From Linanthus parryae (lineage: Eukaryota > Streptophyta > Magnoliopsida > Ericales > Polemoniaceae), in NCBI GenBank assembly GCA_023055425.1, contig JALGPY010000010.1, positions 48,727,863 through 48,791,862 on the forward strand: a stretch of 64,000 nt of DNA. The letters are read 5' to 3'. Below the pieces are notes generated by a model. The model saw only the letters and a list, made by a program, of their open reading frames with translations, did no database searches and was not told where the DNA came from. Below, piece by piece: positions 11,224 to 23,300 of the stretch. A program made the position numbers and the translations under genes. How positions within the stretch are numbered: the first letter of the stretch is position 1; each line of letters begins with the position of its first letter.

Positions 11224-11766
11224 AACAGTTAACATAATATGACAATCAATTAATTGTAATGATGATGACATAAACGTACTCAAGGCCTCAAATGTGGAAA
11301 TAATTAATTATCCACCTAATATGCTTTACAACGGTCAAACTCAATTCACATTGAAGTCATTTTCCTTGTTTGAGAGTGTTCGGACAATAACAAAAACTTG
11401 TTTAATTATAAAGTGATTTTTCAAAGCAATATGACAATAGATCCGCCCTCTCTCTCTCCCTCTCTCTTCATACTGACATTTGTTTAAAAATGTTTGTACG
11501 AAAAACTAATTCAGAGTTTAACCATTTATAATAGCAACACAATAAATACATATAACAGAGCGCGAGGCCATCAACATACATAGTGTCCAAACATTAACCT
11601 TTGGCCACAACATAACAATAAGAGAAGAAGAAAATGAATCATAGAAATTACACAAGCTAGGCAATAGCTTAATGTCTTGTGATGCCTACTCTCTCCAAGG
11701 TGTGAGGCGAACGTAAACAACTATAAATGTGATGTCCCAAAATTTAAATTGTCATGAGTTCTATTA
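11224..11766. other. Intergenic, no gene seen
   Basis: AT-rich sequence with a short CT-rich tract near 11447-11470. I see no coding frame, inverted repeat or RNA gene. It is pre-insertion host sequence next to the nested block. Confidence 0.5.
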
Positions 11767-11849
11767 ATCTTGAGTGAATTTTTTTTCAACATAATCTTAA
11801 GCTTCATTCAAATGGAACACAGTTACAGAGTACAAGTCTCTAAAGGAAA

Positions 11850-12200
11850 TTTTAAACGGTTCTTGGCAAGATTGTGAGCCAAAGAATTGAAACTTCTAGA
11901 TATGAAGAGAAACTTACAATAATCAAAGTCATTTCTCTAAATAATGCAATCATCTAAGATAGAAGCAAATTTTGAGTTCTAGTTGGATGGTGAAGAGCTG
12001 ACCTGATTAATCACCAGTTTGCAGTCTGAGAAGAAATAAATAGATCTCCAACCTTGATTCCCCCCACCCCAAAAGCATTGCATCCGATACACCATCAATG
12101 ATGAGGTTAAATTTACCCAAACAAATTCCTCAAGTGTTAAAGCAAATTGCAGCAATACTTACTCTGTTATTCACTGAATCCACAGCTGCATCGGAGAATA
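11850..12200 (-). pseudogene. LINE B RNase H-like domain remnant
   Basis: Broken minus frames contain SDCKLVINQVSSS, DDCIIQRNDFDYCKF and SRSFNSLAHNLAK, the pattern of the RNase H domain (RVT_3 type) at the C terminus of plant L1 ORF2. Several stops interrupt it. It sits just upstream of the poly(A) end of LINE B, its normal place. Confidence 0.7.
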
Positions 12201-12519
12201 TGTTAAAATCTGCAGTGAGAAGGAGGAGCCTTTGATATAACATATTTCAAACTTGAAGAGGAGTCCTGCAAAAGATTAATCTGACTGAATTCGTGAAGGC
12301 AGCACAGAGCTCTAGACACAATCTGATTTAGAGTTCATCTAATGCTATTGAAAATCCAATCATTTAGGATATCCAGATGCCCCAACATAAATATAAGAAA
12401 AGACCAAGATACCAATGGGGGTCTGGGGAAGAATCTGACGAATCTGTTACTTTGTTCCACCAGTCCATTTGATTTTTCAGTCTGAATCTCCTCATTAGTT
12501 AGTCAGAGAGGCGATAATT

Positions 12520-13120
12520 TCCAAATATCATGGACGACTGCACAACTCTTAAAAGCATGGAGCTCATCTTCAACGCTATCTCCGCATAACCTGCAAGTAT
12601 CATCCTCAATAATTCCTCTATTTTCAGTGTTGCATTAATAGGTAAAGCACCATTTAGAAGTTTCCAAAAGAAGTGTCAATCCTCTCTTCAATGCACCCAA
12701 CCCCATGCCTCTTATTCCACCAAGGGTATCCGGAGAAGTCTCTAAGAGATTTACAGGAGGATAAAGATCCGAGCGAACCTCCTTTCTTCTCAATTGGAGA
12801 GAATATGTCATTAAAATCTCCCCATATGGCTGTGTTACTGCTACAAGAGTGAAGATAATCATTTAGAAAATTACTTTGTGATTGCCTTACTTTGTCATCA
12901 CACAAGTACACAAAAATCAAATACCAATCATCCCAGGTGGAGGAGCATAATTTAACATGAATAAAGAAAGAACATAATTTAACTAGTTGCAGTTTGATAT
13001 CAGAAGCCCAGATCACACCTAAACCACCAGATAAACCAAGTGGATCGACCCAAAAACTGTTACACAATCTTTTACTGCAACAATTTTTCGCCATGAAACC
13101 AAATCTTCTTTTTATTTAAC
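12520..13120 (-). pseudogene. LINE B endonuclease fused to zinc-binding domain by deletion
   Basis: The minus frame gives the apurinic-type endonuclease signatures DPLGLSGGLGVIW and WGDFNDIFSPIEKKGG, then WWNKRHGVGCIEERID. It passes directly to LLNGALPINATL and, after a frame change, to CRLCGDSVEDELHAFKSC, the zf-RVT domain. About 3 kb of reverse transcriptase normally lies between these, so this is an internal deletion derivative. GDFN carries a catalytic residue of the endonuclease. Confidence 0.8.
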
Positions 13121-13133
13121 TCAAAAAACATAC

Positions 13134-13815
13134 TTCACGTAATACACTATTGGAGACTATTCTAAATTGCTAAATTCTCAGGGATCTACCAGTTCCCTTA
13201 CAATTTCATGCTAAAAGTATGATTGGGCTTATTGGAACCAGTTAGGGCTGATTTTCTCCACCCAATTGAGAGAAACTTCATTAAAGACTGCCGAATTTTT
13301 TAGCTTCTTACCTTCAACAACTCCTTCTTCTAAGGCCGGCATCAACCTACATCCAGGATAAAGATATGAGAGAAGATGTTTTTTTTGCAGATCATCATTT
13401 GGCCCTTTCTGGAAATTTAGGGTTTCAGAAGGGTCCCCAAATTCATATTGGACATCCTTCAAATTATAAGAGATGGGGACTTGTGTAATGTCTAGGATGT
13501 TCTTATTAAGAGAAGTAATTTATCCCAAAACCACTGGATTATTTTAAAGGGCTAGCTCCAGAGATGGGCTTCCAAGCAGCTGATCTTTTCCTTGGAACTT
13601 GAAGAGGTAGGCCCAGATGCCATGCATCCCGAGTTAGTAACGAAAAAATTTCCCGCTGTTTCCTCATCACTCTGCAACGTTAACAGCTCCTTCTCGAGCT
13701 CCGAGCGTAGTGATTTGTTACTCTTAATTGTGGGTTCCAAGGCCTCTTTGGCCTTGCTGAATGTGTCAAATGTCTCCTCTCTCGCCTGTTCACCTTTCGA
13801 AAGACTTTTCAACTT
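13134..13815 (-). pseudogene. LINE B ORF1, distal part
   Basis: Minus sequence continuing ORF1 beyond the copia B insertion. An 86-aa open stretch (13552-13812) rich in Lys, Glu and Ser (SLRSELEKELL) looks coiled-coil-like; the rest has stops. Assignment rests on continuity with 32355-33218 across the ctaac TSD. Confidence 0.55.
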
Positions 13816-13820
13816 CTAAC

Positions 13821-14161
13821 TGTTATGTCAAACCACCTCACGAACCAAGAACGAATAAAGAAGAACACGAGTATTTACGTGGTTCGCTAGTAAAATATTT
13901 ACTAGCTACCTCCACGGCGGAAAAGCACTCTTTATTCACTTAAGAGAAACAAGACTACAAGAATGTTTTGCATACCTAATAATGTGACAACTAGGTTCTT
14001 TATATAGTGCTAGGAAATTCCTAAAGTTTCCAAATCCGATTTGGAAAAAAACTTGTTTCCTAACTAATCCTCCACCGCCTTTGACTTCCAATGTTTCCAG
14101 ATCAAAAGTTGGAAACAAAGAGTTTGGCCGCCTTTGACCAATTCAAGGTACCAACTCAACA
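13821..14161 (-). repeat. 3' LTR of copia B
   Basis: 341 bp; minus ends TGTTGAGTTGG...ATAACA. A TATA-like box (plus tctttatatag, 13998-14008) is shared with the 5' LTR. Confidence 0.92.
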
Positions 14162-14299
14162 AATCTCCACCTTGACTTGAATTGTCTCGTCAACAGCAGT
14201 TGCTCCTCTTCTCGTAAATAAAGCTACGTCTTCTCCGCACCCGATTGTCTCTCGTCAGAGAGACTCACTGGACACCCACCGGGTCCGACATGGCCCCTA

Positions 14300-16073
14300 A
14301 GGGCCTCACTGGCTCAAGATGTTGAGCAGTTCCAGACAATTCTGTAACTTGCTCTTCGGATCCGGTTTGGTGAACATATCTGCGGGGTTGTCAGCTGTCC
14401 CCACCTTCTTCACCTTGATCCTGCTCTCATTTATCAGAAAATGATACCTGACATCGATATGCTTGGTCCTTTCATGATGAACCTGGTCCTTAGTCAAGAA
14501 AATTGCACTCAAGCTGTCAAAGTAGACTATCTCCTGATCTTGATGTAGCCCTAGATCATTGACCATTCCCTTAAGTCAAATTTCCTCCTTCGCTGCTTTC
14601 GTTAGAGCCATGTACTCCGCCTCCGTGGTGGACAAAGTCACCGTCGGCTGTAGCGTCACCTTCCAACTCACAACAGATGCTCCCAGAGCAAATGCATAGC
14701 CTGTCATTGATCTTCTTCTATCAGTATCCCCTGCATAGTCCACATCCGAGAACCCAACTACCATGATATTTTCACTAGCCCCATAACATAGGCCTGACGT
14801 ACCCTTAAGGTACCTGAATATGCACTTCACCGCCTGCCAATGGTCCCTACCGGGATGAGCCATAAAAAGACTAACCACACTTACAGAGAATGCTATGTCC
14901 GGTCAAGTGCAAACCATAGCATAAATGAGACTTCCAACTGCGCTAGCATATGGAACCTTGGACATGTACTCCTTCTCCTCCTCAGTCTGAACGGTGTACA
15001 TTCCTAACTTGCTGTTAGTCGCCATAGGAGTATCTATAGCTTTAGCTGATAACATCTTAAATCTTCTCAAGATCTTCTTGATGTATCCCTGCTGTGATAG
15101 GAAAAGCTTCTTCTTCATCCTGTCTCTATAGATCTCAACTCCCAATATCTTCCGAGCAGCTCCTAGATCCTTCATTTCAAATTACTCACTGAGAGACCTC
15201 TTCAGTTCTCTAATGTCCTTGATATTCTGAGTTACGATCAAAATATCATCCACATTAGAACTAGGTAGATACGTGATCCACTTCGCAAAAACTTGTGATA
15301 CACGCAGCAATCATACTCGCACTTGTGGTAATCAATCTTCAACATGAAGCTGTCAAACCTATTGTAACATTGCCTTGGCGATTACTTAAGTCCATAGAGA
15401 GATCTTTTCAGCTTGCACACATATTCTTCTTTTCCGGGAAATTGGAACCTCTCCATTTGGCTCATGTATATTTCCTCCTCCAACTCTCCGTGCAGGAAAG
15501 CTGTCTTGACATCCAATTGCTCAAGCTCTAGGTCGCGGTGTGCCATTAAAGCTAGTAACACCCAGATAGAAGTATGTCTGACCACCGGTAAGAAGATCTC
15601 GTTGTATTCAACTCCCTCTTTCTGACTGAACCCTCTTGCAACTAGTCTTGCCTTATACTTGATGCCCTCCCCAGCTGGAGTTCCTTCCTTAAAAACCCAC
15701 TTGCAACTGACTATCTTCCTTCCCGCTGGCAATTTAACAAGCTCCCAAGTCGAGTTCTTGCTAAGAGACTCCATCTCCCATCGCGGCAATCCATTGTGCT
15801 GACTCAGAACTAGATATAGCGGCCTTGTAGGAGGATGGCTCGCCCTCTACCTCTTCTGCTACCTGTAATAAATATCCCACCATACCATCATCTATGTATC
15901 TCGTCGGATGCTTGATGACTCTTCTTTGTCTTCCCACCGCAATACTCTGATGATACGGTTCCTCTGATAGAGACGCATCTTCACTATCAGACTCTTCAGC
16001 TTCTTCCTCTTCGGCTTCCGGTGGTGGTATAGGGATTTCATAATCCTTAGGATCATTTGGATTCGACTCTACC
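14300..16073 (-). pseudogene. Copia B reverse transcriptase-RNase H, multiple stops
   Basis: Minus frames carry CKWVFKEGTPAGEG, LVARGFSQ, QLDVKTAFLHGELEEEIYM, SLYGLK, VDDILIV, SMTGYAF and LSTTEAEYMAL, the standard copia RT-RNase H series; the catalytic VDD is intact. Stops fall at SLYGLK*SPRQ, SE*FEMKDLG, CT*PDIAF and EEI*LKG. Each fits a C-to-T or G-to-A change of a Gln, Gln, Arg or Trp codon. A frameshift near 15785 precedes them. The upstream linker (VESNPNDPKDYE) is joined to gypsy LTR sequence at 16074. Confidence 0.9.
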
Positions 16074-19000
16074 TGTAACACCCCTCGATTCCCGAGCCTT
16101 CCGTTCCGGACCGGAGAGCCCGGGAGGGTGCTACTCAAAATGAAGCGGTGAGAATCAAGAACAACACATTCCATAATAATATATTACAAACTCTTAAGTG
16201 TCTCAAACGAAATTTACAACATACTATTACACAAGGTGAGATTAAACTAGAGTTCGACTTATTTAAACTACTATTAAGTACTACGTGATACCGCGATCCC
16301 CTTACGCCGAGCTCCCTTCTCCTAGACCTGCGGGGGAAATAAAACGAAGACCGCAGTTTTTCCAAAATCAGCAAGAAATGCTGAGTAAGTAAACACCCAA
16401 ACACGTAAACCGGATAAGAGGCAATTTTGTTTAATAAACAAGGATGACATTTACGAAGTACGCAAATATGTTATCACCGTTAACCATAAATTTTCCAATT
16501 CTTTATTTAATTTTGCATTCCCATATCGTCGCAAGGTGAATATAACCAAGAGGATCATTTCCAACCATAACATTTTTCCAATTAAGGGATTTCCAAAATC
16601 CAAATATTCCTTTTTATCTTCTCATAAAAATCCATATTGATTATTTAGTTGTAGCGGGGAACAAACCAATCCATATCCATAATCCATGATCCATAATCCA
16701 TAATCCATAATCCATCTCATAAGTATCCAACCATATCCCATGCATCCAAGACCTTAAGTGCCGGCACCCCCCTAAGACTTCTTGCGGCCAGAGGGGTGAG
16801 TACATGGAGCAGCTCGGGGCTAATTGCAACCGAGCAAATTATATAATAATCCAAATCCAAATAATGTTCCGCCGCACAACTGTTTCCACTTTACGTTATT
16901 ACGCATTATTATTTTCCATGTGATAAGTTTGAAAGAGAACACTTGGACACATAATTAAAATCTCACATGAACAAGTATATGACAAATTGCATTTTGAGAC
17001 ATAAAATCGTAAAATTATTTAGACACGAAAGGAGGACGGGCACATTAGGTAAGACATGTTTACTTACCTCAAACAGCAACCGTAAATAGCACGGAACAAC
17101 TTCTAGAAGTAGACGTAGCCCTCGTCTATGAATTCGTCGCCTACAAGTTATAATATTCCTAATCAATCACAATTTCAACTAACACTTATGATGCAAGCAA
17201 GCGACAAATGTTCTATTGATATAACTTTTATTTATTTATTACTATTATTACTATTATTATTATTTTTATTATTATTATTATTAACTTCAAGAAAACCCAA
17301 AGTCTCCAAATAAATTTCAAGCCAATTATAAGAAGTATTCTTTTATTTGTCTTCCAATAAATACATTGGTAATTTATAATTACTTAAAGTATTTTTAAAT
17401 ACATCTATCTAGAATTTTATTTTTACTTAAGTATAAAATTAACAATGACCCTCTATAATTACAAACTTTTGGATTTACTAAGTAGTTTACCCCACAAATC
17501 GATTTAGTAAACTTTTGTATAATATTTCAATAGGGTACTAATTCACATTTAGAAAATTCATAAAATAATATCTCTTCTTGGAAATATATTTTAAATTCAT
17601 AACTCCTTCATAAAAATTTATAACTATTTTATTATGGCTAATTTCTAAGTTACAAAAAATATTATAGTTTATCTTTTAATAATATATCAGTCATATATAT
17701 TTAAACCAACAAATTTTATTATTTATTAGCTAGAAACATCTCTTTTACTAAATGTTTACAAATACATAGTTCTTAAACTTGTAAAGATTGGCTTATATAG
17801 TAGCATATTCAAAACACAATATTAATTTGTAAAAGATATTATATTTACATGTGGGAATATATATATGTATATATGTGTATAATAAAATTACAAATACTAA
17901 TTTTAATTGATTTAAACAATTATTAAATTTATTTATAAAAACAGATTGTATAAAACTACAACAAGATCCCAAGTTTTTGTGAATATAGCATTTAGTCACC
18001 CCCTCACTAAATTAAACAGTTTCTGATTTGACACTTAGTACCCTTAGCTTTCAGTTTTATACAAAAATACCCCCATCTACAAGTTTCGTTCATCTTCTTC
18101 TTCCCCCTTCAATACCAATTCACAGATCTTCACATAAAAGGTTACCCATTAAATTTGGATGTTATATTGTTCTAATTCAAGCCAAAATATGCAGATTAGA
18201 GTCAAAAATTGATCAAAACGGTTACCGGTTGATGGATTAATCGTCCACCGAAGTCTCGGTCAAAACCTGCCGGAAAATATGGCGTCCGGCGGCTTGGGCT
18301 GCTGTGTACGGCCTATGGGGCTTCGTCGGTCCTCAGGGAGGGGAGTGGAAGGTCGAAGATTGGGGAATTAATGCCCTGGGGGCGCGGTGGCCTGGTCCCC
18401 GTCGGGTCGGGCCTCGGGTCTGGCTTCGGCGGTGGCTATGGCCACCGCTGCTTCATCTTCTTTCGTCTCTGGCTCCGGCGAGCAGAAGGGGGAGAGAGAG
18501 AGATCTGGGTCGGAGGCAGAGAGTGAGAGAGAGAGAGAATGGAACAGAGGGGTGGAGGCAGGGTGATTGCGGTGGTGGTGACGAGGAGGTCGATGGTGAA
18601 GGTGGTGGGGGCGTTGTTGGTGCTGCTGCTACTGCTGGGTTGTGAGAAGGCCAGAGAGAACAGAGAACAGAGGTGGGGAGAGGGACAGAGCAGAGAGAGA
18701 GAGAGGTGGGAAGGGATGTTGGTAATGGTGATGGTGTCGATGGTGGAGATAGGGGTGGTGATGTGGTGGTGTTGGGGTTGTTGCAGCGGCTGGGTTTAGG
18801 AGAGAGAGAGAAAAAGAGATGGGAGAGGAGGGGTGGAGGCAGAGGGTTATGGATGGGGGTTGGGAGGCATGGTGGTGATGGTGGTGGTTTTGTTGGAGGG
18901 TGCTTGTGGGTGGTGGAGATGGAGGCGATGTGGTGGTGGTGGCGGCAGTGGTAGTGGTGGTGGTGGGTGATGTTATTTTACCGAGAGGGAGAGGGAGAAG

Positions 19001-19539
19001 GGTGGAGGGTGATGGCAGTGGTGATGGTGACGATGTTGGTGGTGGTGGCAGTGGGGGTGTGGGCGGTTGTTGGTGAGAGGGAGGTGGTGGGAGATGGGTG
19101 GTGTGGTGATGAAAGGGGTGGTTGTTGGGTGTTTTGCCGAAGGGGTGGAGGAAGGAGAATATGGTGATGAAGAAGGGTGGTGTTGGTGATGAAATGTGAG
19201 GAGGATGGCTCTATTTATAGAAGATTTGGAGGAGGAGGTTGATTAAAATATTGGGGGAAGAAGTTGATTTGTAAAGATGGAGAGTTGTGGAAGAGGGATG
19301 GTGATGGAGGAGGAGGGTGTGTGTGAGGGAGATGTGAGAGAGGTGAGGGTGAAAGAAGATGATATATGTGTGTGTGTGTGTGTGTTCGGGTAAAAACAAG
19401 AGAAAGAGAAGGAGGTGGGAGAGAGAGAGATGTGTGTGTGGTCCGTGAGAGAAGAGAAATAAACAAGTGAGGAGAGAGAGGGAGAGATAGTGACGGGTGA
19501 GAGAGAGATAGGGAGGGAGATGGGTTGGCCGGGTGAGAG

Positions 19540-19570
<31 letters not shown>

Positions 19571-20088
19571 AATGGGTGGAATAATATAAACAATTAAAAC
19601 TAATAGGATAATTACAACCTAAATAGTAATTTAATAGAATTAATAAACAAATAAAATACGGGTTGTACTATAATACGGGTCGGGTGAAATCAAATACGGG
19701 TTGTAACAAGTATTTTATACGTATATACATACTATTAGTTGTGAAAAATGCAATTACCTCCCCAAACTTTAGTGAATTTAGTTTTAAACTTTTGCAATTT
19801 ACAACTACCTCCCCAAATTTTGTTTATCAAGTTAGTTTTTGTTTTTTTTTTTTTAACTTTTCCAAACTACAATTTTCACCCCATTCATCAAGTTAACCAA
19901 TTATAGCTTCCAAAAACTACAATTAGAACCCCAAAACTTAACCAACTACTTTATAACTTTCTTAAAACTACAATTACATACCAATTCCATGTTTTAATTA
20001 ATTTATAACTTTTGAATACTACAAATTCAACCCTCAAACATGTCAAAATAATTAATTTATCCTTTTCATATCAAATCAGGGTATTACA
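16074..20088 (-). repeat. 3' LTR of the gypsy element
   Basis: 4,015 bp with TGTAA...TTACA termini. It is a patchwork: an AT-rich half with a TTA microsatellite (17225-17285), then a purine- and GGT-rich plus strand from 18480 to 19570 ending in GA repeats. A TATA box (plus ctatttatag, 19211-19220) lies inside. The long frames in the GGT-rich part (for example 18304-18954) are low-complexity artefacts. It has a clean TTAAATTTA site where the other LTR carries the MITE. Confidence 0.93.
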
Positions 20089-20309
20089 TCCTTCCCCCCT
20101 TAAACACTGCTTCGTCCTCGAAGCTTAAACCAAATACACACCAAACAGTTGGTGTCGTTACGTGATGTAATATGATATGCATTCTAATATGGTGTGCGAC
20201 AGTGTTAGTACCTACGCGATATAATGTGGGAATACTTAATGACGGTTCGTGGTACGAAAATTCAAAGGGTCACATCCTCTCCCCCTTAGGAGAGTGACGT
20301 CCCCGGAAC
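20089..20309 (-). other. Gypsy 3' untranslated segment and polypurine tract
   Basis: A short gap between the polyprotein stop and the 3' LTR. On minus a purine run precedes the LTR TGTAATACCC start and would prime plus-strand DNA synthesis. No coding frame. Confidence 0.8.
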
Positions 20310-23300
20310 TCAAATTACCTCATCGAAAAGGTGCGGATATTTCTTTCGCATCTCATCCTCGGCTTCCCAAGTAGCCTCTTCTGTTTGGTGGTTCGTCCAC
20401 AGGACTTTTACCAGTTTGATGCTCTTGGTACGCGTGTCCCTCGTCTTGGTGTCTAGGATCTTCACAGGATGCTCCTCGTAAGTCAACGATGGGTCTAACT
20501 CCACGGGTTCGGGATCCAATATATGGGATGAGTCAGGCACATACTTCTTCAATTGGGAGACGTGAAAGACATTGTGTACTCTCCCCAAGTTGGACGGTAG
20601 ATCTAGTCGGTATGCAACTTCTCCAATTCTCTCAAGAATGTCGTATGGTCCAATAAACTTCGGGCTCAGCTTTCCCTTTTGATTGAATCTTGTTACTCCC
20701 TTGGTTGGCAAAACCTTGAGAAACGCCTTTTCACCTACTTGGAACTCTAACGGTCTTCTCTTCTGATCTGCATAAGACTTTTGTCGGTCCTGAGCTGCCT
20801 TCATCCGTTGTTGGATAAGCCTCACTTGATCTGTCATCTCTTCGATAATTTGTGGGCCAATAACCACTGTTTCGCTGATGTCGCTCCAACATAAGGGTGT
20901 TCGACACTTCCTTCCATACAAAGCCTCGTACGGTGCCATGCCAATACTAGCGTGATAGCTGTTGTTATACGAGAACTCTATCAGCGGCAATCTGTCGACC
21001 CATGATCCTTGGAAGTCCATAGCGCAAGCCCTAAGCATGTCTTTCAACGTTTGTATTGTCCGCTCTGTCTGCCCATCTGTAGCTGGGTGGAAAGCTGTAC
21101 TAAATCTTAGTTGGGTCCCCAATGCTTCTTGCAAGGCCTTCCAAAAATGAGAGAGGAAGTTAGGGTCCCGGTGCGAAATGATCGAGCTTGGAACCCCATG
21201 ATACCTCACTATATTCTTGATATATGCGTCAGCTCTCTGCTCCATGTTCCACGTATCCTTCATCGGGATGAACCTTGCTGTTTTCGTCAGTCTGTCTACT
21301 ATCACCCAAATCTGATTGAGTCCATTCTTCGATGTTGGCAAGGCGGTCACGAAATCCATCGAAATGGAATCCCACTTCCAAACCGGTACGTCCAATGGTT
21401 GAACTAGACCTCCCAGTCTCTTATGCTCAAACTTCACCTTTTGACATGTCAAACATCGGGCCACGAATTCTGCTACTTCCTTCTTCATGTTCGGCCACCA
21501 AAATGTCTTCTTCAAGTCTTTGTAGAGCTTGTCGCCTCCAGGGTGTACTGAGTAAGGTGTGTTGTGTGCTTCACGCATCAGCTTTTCCTTCGTTTCTGCA
21601 CATTTCTGTGGGACGCGCCACCTTCCTTTGTAGCGAATGCTTCCATCTTCATGGATCTGGAATCCTATGGCTTGTCCTGCTGCGATCTTCTTCTTGATCC
21701 TCTCCAGTTTCACATCTCCTGCCTGGTTACTTCTTATCTCTTCAAAGAAATCTGGTACGGCTGTCATACTCCCAAGCAGGTTCTTCACTTTTCCTTGACC
21801 TACTACTTCGATTTCGAGTTTTCGGAACTCCTGACATAGCCAGTCTGGCAAGTCTAGTAGGGCGTTCATTACATGGCTCGATTTTCGACTTAATGCGTCA
21901 GCGACCACGTTTGCCTTTCCTTCGTGGTACTGGATCTGCAAGTCATAGTCTTTGACGACTTCTAGCCATCGTCGTTGCCTGTTGTTTAGTTCCTTCTGTG
22001 TGAAGATGTACTTTAGGCTGCGGTGGTCCGTGTAAAGCTTGCAAACGGCTCCATACAAGTGATGCCTCCATATCTTTAAGGCGAAGACTACTGCTGCCAA
22101 CTCCAAGTCGTGAGTGGCATAGTTCTCCTCGTGGGGTTTCAGCTGCCTTGACGCGTAGGCAATCACCCTTCTTTCCTGCATAAGTACACATCCTAGCCCT
22201 TTCTTCGATGCATCGCTGTACACCTCAAACTCTCCTGAATCATTTGGAAGCGCCAATACTGGTGCTGTAGTTAATTTCTCCTTCAGGGTCTGGAACGCCT
22301 CTTCACAGCTTTCGCTCCACTGGTACTTGACTGCTTTCTTTGTCAATGCAGTCAATGGCCTAGCAATTTTGGAGAAGTCCTTCACGAAACGCCTGTAATA
22401 GCCTGCTAAGCCAAGGAAACTCCTTATTTCAGACACATTCTTCGGTGTTGGCCAGTCCTTGACTGCTGAAATCTTTCCTGGGTCCACTGATATTCCCTCC
22501 TTCGAGATGATGTGACCCAGAAATGGAACACGATCCAGCCAAAACTCGCACTTGGACAGCTTAGCATATAGCTGCTCTTGCCTCAGAGTCTGCAACACTT
22601 CTCTGAGATGTTCCTCATGATCTTCCTTGCTCTTCGAGTACACAAGGATGTAATCAATGAAGACGACCACAAATTTGTCCAGAAATGGCCTCATGACTCG
22701 ATTCATCAAGTCCATAAACACTGCAGGTGCGTTGGTCAAGCCAAACGGCATCACAGTGAACTCATAATGGCCATACCTTGTCCTAAAGGCTGTCTTCGGG
22801 ATATCCTTCTCGGCTACCCGAAGCTGATGGTACCCTGATATCAAATCGATTTTAGAGAAGACACTAGCCCCTTGTAATTGATCGAACAAATCGTCAATCC
22901 GGGGTAGAGGGTACTTATTCCTGATGGTTGCACTGTTCAACTCACGGTAGTCAATGCATAGCCTTAAGCTTCCATCTTTCTTCTTCACGAAAAGCACTGG
23001 TGCTCCCCAAGGGGAAACACTTGGTCGTATGTATCCTTTCTCCAGGAGTTCTTGTAATTTATCCTTCAAATCCTTCAGTTCTGCTGGCGCCATCCGGTAC
23101 GGTGCTTTTGAGATAGGCGCGGTTCCTGGGACTAAGTCCAAGGTAAACTCCAATTCTCTTCTTGGTGGCATTCCTGGTATCTCGTCTGGGAATACGTCAG
23201 GAAACTCCTTCACAACGGGTATCTCTTCCAGTACGTTCTCCTCCTTGGATACATCTTGGATGTAGCACAAGTAGGCAGAATTCCCTTTTCGTACTTGGTT

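Noticed and set aside
18304..19167. Overlapping plus frames of 66-113 aa, Gly/Val/Trp-rich
   Set aside because: They come from GGT/GGA low-complexity LTR sequence, are mirrored at 27955-28816 and shift frame freely between the two LTRs.
19211..19593. Minus frames rich in His-Thr and Ser-Leu-Ser
   Set aside because: Translations of GT and GA microsatellites in the gypsy LTR.
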